A DNA stretch of 18,287 bases from Pseudomonadota bacterium. Its GTDB lineage: Bacteria > Pseudomonadota > Gammaproteobacteria > Burkholderiales > Burkholderiaceae_B. The stretch is from the NCBI GenBank assembly GCA_023388835.1, contig JAEWFK010000052.1, positions 1 to 18,287 on the forward strand, written 5' to 3'. A program made the translations under genes and the position numbers. Numbering within the stretch: position 1 is the stretch's first letter; every line of letters starts with the position of its first letter. Positions 6,437-13,595 of the stretch are shown here, piece after piece. Below the pieces are notes generated by a model. It saw only the letters and a program-made list of their open reading frames with translations. It ran no database searches and was not told the DNA's origin.

Positions 6437-8002
6437 ATGACCACCTGGAAAGCAGAAAACGCGGAACTTCAGCTACGGCGGCAGTGGTCCACCGAGATGG
6501 GCGGCCCACAAGCCGTCGCCAAGCATCATGCGCGCGGGTCACTGACCATACGCGAGCGGATCGGCGGTGTGCTGGATGAAGGCTCCTTCCAGGAGATAGG
6601 GCGATTGACCGGCGAAGGGAAATACCAGGCGTCGGGTGTCAGCCATGTCACGCCCGCGCCCTATATCATGGGCCTGGGCGCGGTCGACGGGCGCCCCGTG
6701 GCCGTGGGTGGCGAAGACTACACGATACGCGGCGGCACCAGCTGGCGCGGCGACCGCCGTAAGGGCGGGCAGGGCGGTTTTGTCGAAGACATGGCCTTGC
6801 AGTACAGCATTCCGCTCATCAACCTGATCGATGGCGCGGGCGGTAGCGTGGCCTCCATCCGCAAGCGCGGCCATGCCGTGTTCCCAGGCGTCGACGGCTT
6901 CGAACGCTCTGTGGAACTGATGTCCCATGTTCCCGTGGTCAGTGCGGTCATGGGCGTCGCCGCGGGCGGCCCGGCGGGCCGGGCGGTGCTTTCCCACTGG
7001 TCGGTCATGGTCAAGAACAGCAGCCAGGTATTCGCCGCCGGCCCTCCCGTGGTGGAGCGCTCGCTGGGGCTCAAGCTCACGCGTGAAGAACTGGGCGGCA
7101 CGAAGATCGCCGCCGACAAGGCCGGCACGATCGACAATGTTGCGGATTCCGAGGCGGAAGCCCTGGAGATGGTTCGCCGTTTCCTGGCTTATTTCCCTTC
7201 GAACGTCTGGGAGCTTCCGCCGCAATATCCCTGCAACGACCCGATTGATCGCGTCGACGAAGAGCTTGCCGTCATCGTGCCCGAGGACAGACGCAAGCCT
7301 TACGACATGCATCGCGTCGTGCGCGGCATCTTCGATACGGATTCTCTATTCGAGATTCAGCCGGGTTTTGGTCGCGGCGTGCTGACTTATCTGGCCCGCC
7401 TGGGCGGCAAGTCGGTGGGCGTGATCGCCAACAACCCCAGGGTCTATGGCGGCGCGATGGACGCGCGGGCGGCGCGCAAACAGGCGCGCTTCATCGAATT
7501 GTGCGACACCTTCCATATCCCCCTGGTCTTTCTCGTGGACCTGCCCGGTTTTCTCGTGGGACCGAACGCCGAAGAGGCGGGCACTCTGCGCGACGGCATG
7601 AGGGCAGTCTATGTCGCCATGCAGGCGACGGTCCCCATGGTGACGCTGGTCATACGAAAGTGCTACGGCATGGCGGGTATGGGGGCTTGCGACAAGAACG
7701 GCCTGAACTTCAAGATCGGCTGGCCATCGGCCGAAATCGGCAACCTGCCGGTCGAAGGCGGTGTGAAGGCGGCCTTCAAGCGCGAGATCGAGACCGCAGA
7801 CGATCCACAGCAACGGGAAACAGAGATCGAGCACGAGCTCAGGCAGCTGACGTCGCCCTATCGGATGGCCGAGGCCTTCGCCATCGAGGAAATCATCGAC
7901 CCGCTGGAAACCCGGGCCTATTTGTATCGGATTCTGGAAGCGGCGCGTGTGGGTATGCCCCGTCGCCTGGGGCGTAAGCCCCGGTACGGCGTGCGCCCTT
8001 GA
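6437..8002 (+). CDS. Acyl-CoA carboxyltransferase (PccB/12S-like), copy 2
   Basis: A 521-residue two-domain carboxyltransferase, clearly divergent from copy 1 rather than a recent duplicate. The N-half has NLIDGAGGSVASIRKRG, VMGVAAGGPAG (171-181, close to the canonical oxyanion loop) and AAGPPVVERSLG; the C-half has ANNPRVYGGAMD, VDLPGFLVGPNAEE (from 367) and VIRKCYGMAGMGACDKNG (405 on). The C-half loop has Met412 where YGGA-type enzymes have glycine. It should transfer carboxylate between carboxybiotin and an acyl-CoA. The ATG at 6437 is chosen because AAGGA (6425-6429) precedes it by 7 nt; an ATG at 6422 overlapping the biotin-carrier stop is the alternative. Since each carboxyltransferase is complete, the two are probably not halves of one active site. 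They may act on different acyl-CoAs. Confidence 0.88.
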   Translation: MTTWKAENAELQLRRQWSTEMGGPQAVAKHHARGSLTIRERIGGVLDEGSFQEIGRLTGEGKYQASGVSHVTPAPYIMGLGAVDGRPVAVGGEDYTIRGGTSWRGDRRKGGQGGFVEDMALQYSIPLINLIDGAGGSVASIRKRGHAVFPGVDGFERSVELMSHVPVVSAVMGVAAGGPAGRAVLSHWSVMVKNSSQVFAAGPPVVERSLGLKLTREELGGTKIAADKAGTIDNVADSEAEALEMVRRFLAYFPSNVWELPPQYPCNDPIDRVDEELAVIVPEDRRKPYDMHRVVRGIFDTDSLFEIQPGFGRGVLTYLARLGGKSVGVIANNPRVYGGAMDARAARKQARFIELCDTFHIPLVFLVDLPGFLVGPNAEEAGTLRDGMRAVYVAMQATVPMVTLVIRKCYGMAGMGACDKNGLNFKIGWPSAEIGNLPVEGGVKAAFKREIETADDPQQRETEIEHELRQLTSPYRMAEAFAIEEIIDPLETRAYLYRILEAARVGMPRRLGRKPRYGVRP

Positions 8003-8065
8003 TGGCCCGGCCGGCCGCCGCGATGCGGCACGCATAAAACACCTAGAGGCAGGAGACGACCATCC

Positions 8066-9505
8066 ATGGATATGCTTACCCAACCCGCAGACCCGGAGAT
8101 CAGCGTTCCCGATGGTCGTAGCATTGCGGAATTCCTGACTGACGAATTCATTCTGCCGGATGCAGCGGCCATTCCAGACGCCGTGATCGACAGAGCGGTC
8201 TGGTGCTTTGTGGACACGCTGGGCGTCGCGCTGGCGGCGGCCGGTATGGATATCGGCACGGCGGCTTCCAAAGTGGTTCTCCAGACTCCCGGTGGGCCGT
8301 CCACCGTCTGGGGCAGCGCGCAAGGCGTGTCCATGACCGATGCCGCCTTCGCCAACGGCATGCTGTCCCATGCGCTGGATTTCGACGACACCCATGCGGC
8401 GGCCATCATGCATACGAGCTGCATGGTGGTGCCCGCGGTGCTCGCCATGGGCCAGGCCTCCGGGCATAGCGGCCGCGATGTCCTGGCGGCGGCTGTGGTG
8501 GGATACGAAGTCGCTGCCCGGTTGGGCCGGCTCGCCCCCGGGGACTTCCAGAACAATGGCTTTCAGGCCACCGGCGTGCTGGGCGTATTCGCTTGCGCGG
8601 CGGCGGCATCCAAGCTGCTGAGGCTGAATCGCGAACAGACGGTCAATGCCCTGGGCATAGCCGGCAGCATGGCGGGCGGCCTGATGGAGTACCTGGCCAA
8701 CGGTTCCGACGTCAAGCAACTGCATGCGGGGTGGTCGGCGCAGGGCGGTATCCGCGCCGCTCAGCTTGCGGCCGAAGGCTTCACCGGCCCGCCCACCATA
8801 TTCGAAGGCCGTTTTGGTGTGTTCCGTTCCTTCACACGCAAGACTGTCGACCGCGAGGCCACCATCGCCTTCTCGCCCGGCGTCTGGGAGGTCGAGCTGA
8901 TGGGCCCCAAGCCCTATCCCGCCTGCCTCTGCGTCCATGCGCTGGTGCAGGCGGCGCTCGATATCAAGCAGCAGCTGATCACGCGCGGCGGTTCGCTCGA
9001 AGATCTGGTCGACATCCATTGCCACGTACCGGAATGGTATGTGAACCTTGTCTTCGAACCGGTCCAGTCCAAGATGACCCCCGCCACTTCTTACGAGGCC
9101 CGTTTCTCCGGAGCCTATTGCATCGCCCGGGTCCTGCTCGACGACACTTTGGGGCTCGCGAGCTTTTCGCAGCAGAAGATCGATGATCCGGAAGCGGTCC
9201 GCTATGCGCAGCGGGTCACTTACGAGGTCGAAGCGCTGCCGGAATTCCCTGATGCATTTCCGGCGCGCGTCGTGGCAAGGCTCGCCTCGGGCGAGACGCT
9301 TGAGTCATACATCCGCCACAACCTGGGTTCACCGGGCAACCCGATGAGCCCCCCGCAATACGAAGAAAAATTTTTGACCGCTACACAGGAGTTCCTGGAA
9401 CCGGCCGAGGCGCGTGAGTTGTTGGACGCGATCAGAGGCTTGGCCGCTCCGGATGGGATGAAGACGTTGTCAGACCGATTGGGCCGCGTGATGCTGCACA
9501 GCTGA
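8066..9505 (+). CDS. MmgE/PrpD family protein
   Basis: A 479-residue protein, close to the family length (2-methylcitrate dehydratase PrpD, cis-aconitate decarboxylase, iminodisuccinate epimerase). Recognisable are NGMLSHALDFDDTHAAAIMHTS (98-118), GYEVAARLGR (146-155), GSMAGGLMEYLANGSDVKQLHAGWSAQGGI (200-229, with Lys217), and FEGRFGVFRSF. Family members act on small di- or tricarboxylates by dehydration, decarboxylation or epimerisation. An active-site histidine normally in a G(F/W)H-x-T segment appears to be Gln167 here (NGFQATG), so the reaction may not be the PrpD one. AGGAG lies at 8051-8055, 10 nt before the ATG. Its place between the carboxyltransferases and the importer suggests it works on the transported acid or a derivative. 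Function beyond family is not assignable. Confidence 0.88.
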   Translation: MDMLTQPADPEISVPDGRSIAEFLTDEFILPDAAAIPDAVIDRAVWCFVDTLGVALAAAGMDIGTAASKVVLQTPGGPSTVWGSAQGVSMTDAAFANGMLSHALDFDDTHAAAIMHTSCMVVPAVLAMGQASGHSGRDVLAAAVVGYEVAARLGRLAPGDFQNNGFQATGVLGVFACAAAASKLLRLNREQTVNALGIAGSMAGGLMEYLANGSDVKQLHAGWSAQGGIRAAQLAAEGFTGPPTIFEGRFGVFRSFTRKTVDREATIAFSPGVWEVELMGPKPYPACLCVHALVQAALDIKQQLITRGGSLEDLVDIHCHVPEWYVNLVFEPVQSKMTPATSYEARFSGAYCIARVLLDDTLGLASFSQQKIDDPEAVRYAQRVTYEVEALPEFPDAFPARVVARLASGETLESYIRHNLGSPGNPMSPPQYEEKFLTATQEFLEPAEARELLDAIRGLAAPDGMKTLSDRLGRVMLHS

Positions 9506-9519
9506 AGGCGCCTGTTACC

Positions 9520-9525
9520 AAGGAG
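9520..9525 (+). promoter_or_regulatory. strong Shine-Dalgarno for the binding-protein gene
   Basis: AAGGAG lies 8 nt before the ATG at 9534. It is among the strongest Shine-Dalgarno sites in the operon, fitting the high output expected of an extracytoplasmic binding protein translated from a shared mRNA. Confidence 0.6.
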
Positions 9526-9533
9526 ACAAAATC

Positions 9534-10550
9534 ATGAAGAGCAGAAAAACGATATTGAGCCGGCTGCTGGGAACACTGCTGCTTTGCGGGGGCGTTTCGA
9601 CCAGCCTGGCGGCAACGACCCAGGTGGCCGAAGGCCTGGAAGTCCCTGTTTATGAAGACGTCACGGGCGAATACCATTTCGCCCATGGTTTCGGCCTGAC
9701 CTATGGCGCCATGCCGGTCATCCGTTATCTCGGCGCGGTGGAAAAGATGTTTCCCAACGCCAAGATCACCTGGCAGAACATCTTCACCACCGCACAACAG
9801 CGCGACGCCATGTTGTCGGGCAACCTGCATTTCGGGTCCTGCACGCCGGGGCCGTATCTGCAGTCCTGGGATCGCGGTGTGAAATGGAAGTGGCTGCAGA
9901 CCACTTCAGGTTTCGAGGGCTATCTGATGGTCCGCCCCGATGGCCCGGATAAGGTCGAGGACTTCATCGATACCAAGATGAAGATGTCGCCCGGCCCGAA
10001 CACGGCCCAGTATTTCGCGGTTCAGCAGTACCTGCTCGATCACGGCAAGGAACCCAAGGCGCTGGACAGGAACTGGGCAAACCTGCCCCACCCGGACGCC
10101 ATGCAGGCTTTGATCGCCGGCCAGCTTGACGGCCACTTCGCCACCAGCGACTTCGCCCTGCGGCTGCAGGATCAAGGCATGAAAAAGATCACTTCCCTGA
10201 GCGAAATCTACGGTGCGCTGTATCCAGTGGGCGCCTGCGCCATGGAAGCCACGATCAAAGAGCACCCCAAACTGGCCGAAGGCTACGCCGAGGCCCTGCG
10301 CCGCGTCGCCGACTGGATGAATACGCATCCCAAGCTGGCCGCCGAGCAGATGAGCAAGTCCACCCAGGGGCGTGAGACGGCAGAGAACTTTGAAAAATAC
10401 ATGAAGTCCGACGTCTTCGCATCGTTCTCCAAGGATCCTAATCTGAAAGCGTATGCGGAATCCCTGCAGAAGCTGGGCGCGATCAAGAACCTTCCCAAGC
10501 AGGCCTCGGATCTTCATGCCTACCCGGATCAAGCAGGAGAAAAATGGTGA
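9534..10550 (+). CDS. ABC transporter substrate-binding protein, NitT/TauT type
   Basis: A 338-residue protein with a signal peptide: basic MKSRKTILSRLL, a hydrophobic LGTLLLCGGVST core and likely cleavage after SLAA (around residue 27). Exported to the periplasm, it should capture the transport substrate. The mature part has the SBP_bac fold pattern of NitT/TauT proteins: GLTYGAMPVIRYLGAVEKMFP, then TTAQQRDAMLSGNLHFGSCTPGPYL, then ALIAGQLDGHFATSDFAL, where the protein tests and holds its ligand. Relatives bind taurine, alkanesulfonates, nitrate, thiamine precursors, phthalates and other small molecules, so family does not fix the ligand. Its stop overlaps the ATPase start by 7 nt, so it is cotranslated with its transporter. 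Confidence 0.88.
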   Translation: MKSRKTILSRLLGTLLLCGGVSTSLAATTQVAEGLEVPVYEDVTGEYHFAHGFGLTYGAMPVIRYLGAVEKMFPNAKITWQNIFTTAQQRDAMLSGNLHFGSCTPGPYLQSWDRGVKWKWLQTTSGFEGYLMVRPDGPDKVEDFIDTKMKMSPGPNTAQYFAVQQYLLDHGKEPKALDRNWANLPHPDAMQALIAGQLDGHFATSDFALRLQDQGMKKITSLSEIYGALYPVGACAMEATIKEHPKLAEGYAEALRRVADWMNTHPKLAAEQMSKSTQGRETAENFEKYMKSDVFASFSKDPNLKAYAESLQKLGAIKNLPKQASDLHAYPDQAGEKW

Positions 10551-11434
10551 GTACGCAAGGAACAGTCGTGGATGCCCGTCTCGGGCAACCCCTGCGCCAT
10601 GCGGCGCGCAGCCATGCCAGAAATATCGATTCGTCGGCCGAGCAGGTTCCGGTGCGCAGCGACAGCGTGGTCGAGATCGAGAATGTCAGCATCAACTACA
10701 CCCTGGGCACCGGCCGACGCCAGGTGATCAAGGCGGTGGAAGACGTTTCGGTCTCCATTCGGCGAGGCGAAAAGCTGATCATCCTGGGGCCTTCCGGCTG
10801 CGGGAAGTCGACCCTGCTCATGGCGCTGGGCGGTTTCATTCCCATCAGCGGCGGGACCATGAAGGTGAACGGCCGCCCTGTCTCGCGGCCTTCGATGGAA
10901 CGCATCATGGTCTTCCAGGATTTCAATCAACTGCTGCCCTGGATGACCGTCATCGAGAACGTGCAGTGGGGCATACGCAAGCGGCATCCCAAGATGAACG
11001 AGGATGAAGTCCGCCGCCGCGCCACCCGGCAGGTCGAGCTGGTGGGGCTGGCGCGCCAGGCGCAGCAGTTCCCTAACACTCTTTCCGGGGGGCAGAAGCA
11101 GCGTTGCGCCATTGCCAGGTCCTTCGCGGCCACGCCCGAGATCCTGTTGATGGACGAGCCCTTCGGTGCGCTGGACGCGATCAACCGCGAACGCATGCAG
11201 CAGGAGCTCAACAACATCTGGTCGGAACAGGAGAGCCCGACAACCATTGCTTTCGTGACCCACGATGTCGCCGAGGCCGTGCTGCTGGGGCATCGCATCA
11301 TGGTCATGACGAACGGCCCGGGCAGGGTGAGGGCCATCGTCGAAAACAATGCGGTGGGCCGCTCGGCGGATGATCCGGAATTCATGGAGCTGTGCGCGCA
11401 GTTGCGCGAACTGCTCAAGGAGGAAATCGCATGA
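10544..11434 (+). CDS. ABC transporter ATP-binding protein, NitT/TauT type
   Basis: A 296-residue ATPase of the TauB/SsuB/NrtD group. It shows Walker A GPSGCGKST (82-90), Q-loop VFQDFNQLLPW (Gln125), signature LSGGQKQR (180-187), Walker B ILLMDEP (200-206) and a THDVAEAV switch. A 44-residue N-terminal stretch of no recognised fold precedes the first strand (VVEIENVSINY). It should energise uptake with the permease encoded next. Starts are tightly packed: 7-nt overlap with the binding protein and 4-nt overlap with the permease. The lead sequence is unusually long for this group, so a later start is conceivable, but no good Shine-Dalgarno near one was noticed. Confidence 0.93.
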   Translation: MVSTQGTVVDARLGQPLRHAARSHARNIDSSAEQVPVRSDSVVEIENVSINYTLGTGRRQVIKAVEDVSVSIRRGEKLIILGPSGCGKSTLLMALGGFIPISGGTMKVNGRPVSRPSMERIMVFQDFNQLLPWMTVIENVQWGIRKRHPKMNEDEVRRRATRQVELVGLARQAQQFPNTLSGGQKQRCAIARSFAATPEILLMDEPFGALDAINRERMQQELNNIWSEQESPTTIAFVTHDVAEAVLLGHRIMVMTNGPGRVRAIVENNAVGRSADDPEFMELCAQLRELLKEEIA

Positions 11435-12261
11435 GCGCGCATCAAACACATGTTCCCCTGTCCTTCGGAGGGGGCGTTTCCCTTGTGTTCGACCGTTCCC
11501 GCAGACTGCTGGTGATCCTGGCCATATTCGTGATCTGGGAACTGGCCGTCCGGCTGGGCGACGTCAACACGCTGCTGTTTCCGCCGTTCTCCGCCGTCGT
11601 CGTGAGCCTGATGTCCGGGCTCGGTTTCGGCGGGACCCCGGAACTGTGGGGCTATATCTGGCAGACCCTGTCCGTGATCCTGCAGTCCTTCGCCATCAGT
11701 ATCCTGCTGGCCGTGGTCCTGACCAGCCTGGCCCTGGTCAGCCGCTTCGCGAAGGATTTCCTGTACGTAGTCACGGGCATGTTCCAGCCCCTGCCGTCGA
11801 TCGCGCTGCTGCCCATGGCGATCCTGTGGTTCGGCTTTACGCGGGAATCCCTGGTGTTCGTGGTGGTCATGTCCATGGTGTGGCCGGTCGCTTCTTCGCT
11901 CACCGTGGGTTTCGCCACGGTGTCGCGGACACTGGTCAGCCTGGGGCGCAACTATGAACTGGGGGCCGTCGGTACGCTGTTGCAGATCATGCTGCCGGCC
12001 GCCCTGCCCATGCTGATCTCCGGGCTGCGCGTGGGCTGGGGCTTCGGCTGGCGGACGGTGGTCGCGGCGGAACTGGTTTTTGGTTCCACCGGCAGTTCGG
12101 GCGGTATCGGATGGTATATAAATAACAGCCGGCTGTTCATGAACGTGGCTGACGGCTTTGCAGGCATCTTGCTGGTGATCATCATCGGCCTGGCCATGGA
12201 AAGCGTCTTCCTGTTCATACAAAAGAAAACCACCATGCGCTGGGGGACAGAGGCAGCCTGA
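11431..12261 (+). CDS. ABC transporter permease, NitT/TauT type
   Basis: A 276-residue integral membrane protein of the TauC/SsuC class. Hydrophobic segments lie near residues 22-40, 74-100, 115-150 and 240-262. The cytoplasmic EAA-type loop (ALPMLISGLRVGWGFGWRTVVAAELV) contacts the ATPase. ATGA overlap with the ATPase gene fixes the start at 11431; an in-frame ATG at 11392 would run inside the ATPase. With the two preceding genes it forms a complete importer. No second permease is present, so the channel is probably a homodimer. Confidence 0.93.
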   Translation: MSAHQTHVPLSFGGGVSLVFDRSRRLLVILAIFVIWELAVRLGDVNTLLFPPFSAVVVSLMSGLGFGGTPELWGYIWQTLSVILQSFAISILLAVVLTSLALVSRFAKDFLYVVTGMFQPLPSIALLPMAILWFGFTRESLVFVVVMSMVWPVASSLTVGFATVSRTLVSLGRNYELGAVGTLLQIMLPAALPMLISGLRVGWGFGWRTVVAAELVFGSTGSSGGIGWYINNSRLFMNVADGFAGILLVIIIGLAMESVFLFIQKKTTMRWGTEAA

Positions 12262-12288
12262 CTTCCGCCGGCCACTTCATTCGAGACC

Positions 12289-13044
12289 ATGCGAGACTCA
12301 GTAGCGTTACTCCCTTTCTTGACGATAGTGCTGCTGGGTTTCGTGGCTCTCGTGGCCGGCATCATGCGGGGCTTTTCCGGCTTTGGCGGCGGCCTGCTCA
12401 TTGCGCCGGTGTTCAGCCTCTTCCTCACCCCCACGGACGTCGTCGTCCTGGTGATGGTGCTGAATCTGCTCACGACCGTGCAACTGTTGCCGGAGGTACT
12501 GCGCAATGTGCAGTGGGGCACAGTCCTCAGCCTGGCGGCCACCGCGACCTTCATCGGCGTGCCCGTGGGGGTGGCGGTGCTGCACAGGGTCGACCCGGTC
12601 TTCATGCGCCGGGTGATCGGCGCCGTCGTGTCGGGTACCGCCATCCTGCTCCTATTGGGGTGGAACTATCGCGGCCGCCGGGGCCGCATCCAGGACGGTA
12701 TCGTGGGCGTTTTCTCGGGCCTGCTGACTTCGATCGGGGGCGTCGGCGGCCCGCCCGTCATTCTTTATCTGCTGTCCGACCAGCGGCTGTCCCAGCATGT
12801 CTTTCGCGCGATCATCATCATGCTTTTCCTGCTGCTGCAGCTGGTCACGCTGTCGCAGATCGGGCTGACCGGCGCACTGACCCTGACCCAAGGCACCTAC
12901 GTGCTGATATTGCTGCCCGTTTACGCCCTGGCGCACTGGCTGGGCGAGCGTGCTTTTCTGAAGTATGGGCACCAGCAAGCCCAGTTCAGGCGGGTCGCTC
13001 TGTGGTCGCTGCTGGTCGTGGGTCTGTTGGCGTTTGTGATCTAA
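12289..13044 (+). CDS. TauE/SafE family membrane protein (anion exporter-like)
   Basis: A 251-residue protein made almost entirely of hydrophobic helices, with the two family repeats visible as GIMRGFSGFGGGLLIAPVFSLF (24-45) and GLLTSIGGVGGPPVILYLL (144-162). Family members are thought to export sulfite, sulfoacetate or other small organic anions, but many have no tested substrate. Here it follows an importer with only a 27-nt gap, so it may remove a metabolic end product or act as a second carboxylate carrier. Sulfonate use is possible but no desulfonating enzyme is present. It ends in TAA, overlapping the mobB stop on the other strand. Confidence 0.88.
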   Translation: MRDSVALLPFLTIVLLGFVALVAGIMRGFSGFGGGLLIAPVFSLFLTPTDVVVLVMVLNLLTTVQLLPEVLRNVQWGTVLSLAATATFIGVPVGVAVLHRVDPVFMRRVIGAVVSGTAILLLLGWNYRGRRGRIQDGIVGVFSGLLTSIGGVGGPPVILYLLSDQRLSQHVFRAIIIMLFLLLQLVTLSQIGLTGALTLTQGTYVLILLPVYALAHWLGERAFLKYGHQQAQFRRVALWSLLVVGLLAFVI

Positions 13045-13595
13045 AAGGTGCTTTCTTGCTGCGCAGCGCCTTCAGCGGGTCCGTGCCGGGCCTGCAAGCC
13101 CAGATAGCCGCAGATGAATTCAACGATGGCGGCGGGTTCGTTCAGCGGCAGGCAGAGCAGTTCCGTATTCAGGATCTCGTCGCTCGCCACGGCGAGGAAG
13201 CCATGGCCGGCTTCCGCATGCAGCGGCGGGTGCCCTGTTGCGGGACGATAGACTTCCAGACGCGGAATCGCTTCGTGCTTGAAGCCTTCGATCAGGGTGA
13301 GATCGGCGGGCGCGAGCCGGGTCAGCTGTTCCTGTAGCGAGGGTTCGGGTTGTTCCCGCAGTTCATGGACGATGGCGTAGCGGTAGGGCGAGGCAACCAT
13401 GACTTCCTGCGCGCCGGCGACGCGAAAACGCGCGCTGTCCTTGGTGGGCGGTTCCAGCACGAGATCGTGGTGGCTGTGCTTGATGACATTGACTTTCAGG
13501 CCCCGCGCCTTGAATGCGGACAGCATGGCTACGATCAAGGTTGTCTTGCCGCTGCCCGAACGACCGGCGATGCCGAAGCAGGGGCTTTCAGCCAC
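13041..13595 (-). CDS. mobB: Molybdopterin-guanine dinucleotide biosynthesis protein MobB
   Basis: A 184-residue protein starting FGIAGRSGSGKTTL, the P-loop (Walker A at about 11-19) of MobB, followed by KVNVIKHSHHD (MobB typically has VxxIKH.HH), DLTLIEGFKHEAIPRLEVYR and a conserved C-terminal region. It binds GTP and assists MobA in attaching GMP to molybdopterin; it is often dispensable. The start is set at GTG 13595, which overlaps the moaA stop by 8 nt and puts the P-loop at the N-terminus as in the family. An upstream reading to 13667 lies within moaA and is not preferred. Its stop overlaps the TauE/SafE stop by 3-4 nt. Confidence 0.92.
   Translation of the reverse strand: MAESPCFGIAGRSGSGKTTLIVAMLSAFKARGLKVNVIKHSHHDLVLEPPTKDSARFRVAGAQEVMVASPYRYAIVHELREQPEPSLQEQLTRLAPADLTLIEGFKHEAIPRLEVYRPATGHPPLHAEAGHGFLAVASDEILNTELLCLPLNEPAAIVEFICGYLGLQARHGPAEGAAQQESTF

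Noticed and set aside
4528..8002. Reading the two carboxyltransferase genes as the alpha and beta halves of one split enzyme (AccA/AccD-like)
   Set aside because: Each protein is over 520 residues and contains both N- and C-half carboxyltransferase motifs, so neither is a half-enzyme.
8021..8033. GC-rich hairpin GCCGC-GAT-GCGGC between CT2 and the MmgE/PrpD gene as a terminator
   Set aside because: The stem is only 5 bp and no T-run follows; downstream genes have no recognisable promoter of their own, so the operon most likely continues.
7346..9025. Long open reading frame on the minus strand across the end of CT2 and the MmgE/PrpD gene
   Set aside because: It is antisense to two well-supported genes and its translation (rich in Arg, His, Gly and Gln) resembles no protein family; GC-rich DNA commonly keeps such frames open.
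10927..12222. Minus-strand open frame rich in His, Gln, Asp and Gly opposite the ABC transporter genes
   Set aside because: Composition is what results from reading hydrophobic membrane-protein codons in reverse; the sense strand carries complete ABC motifs.
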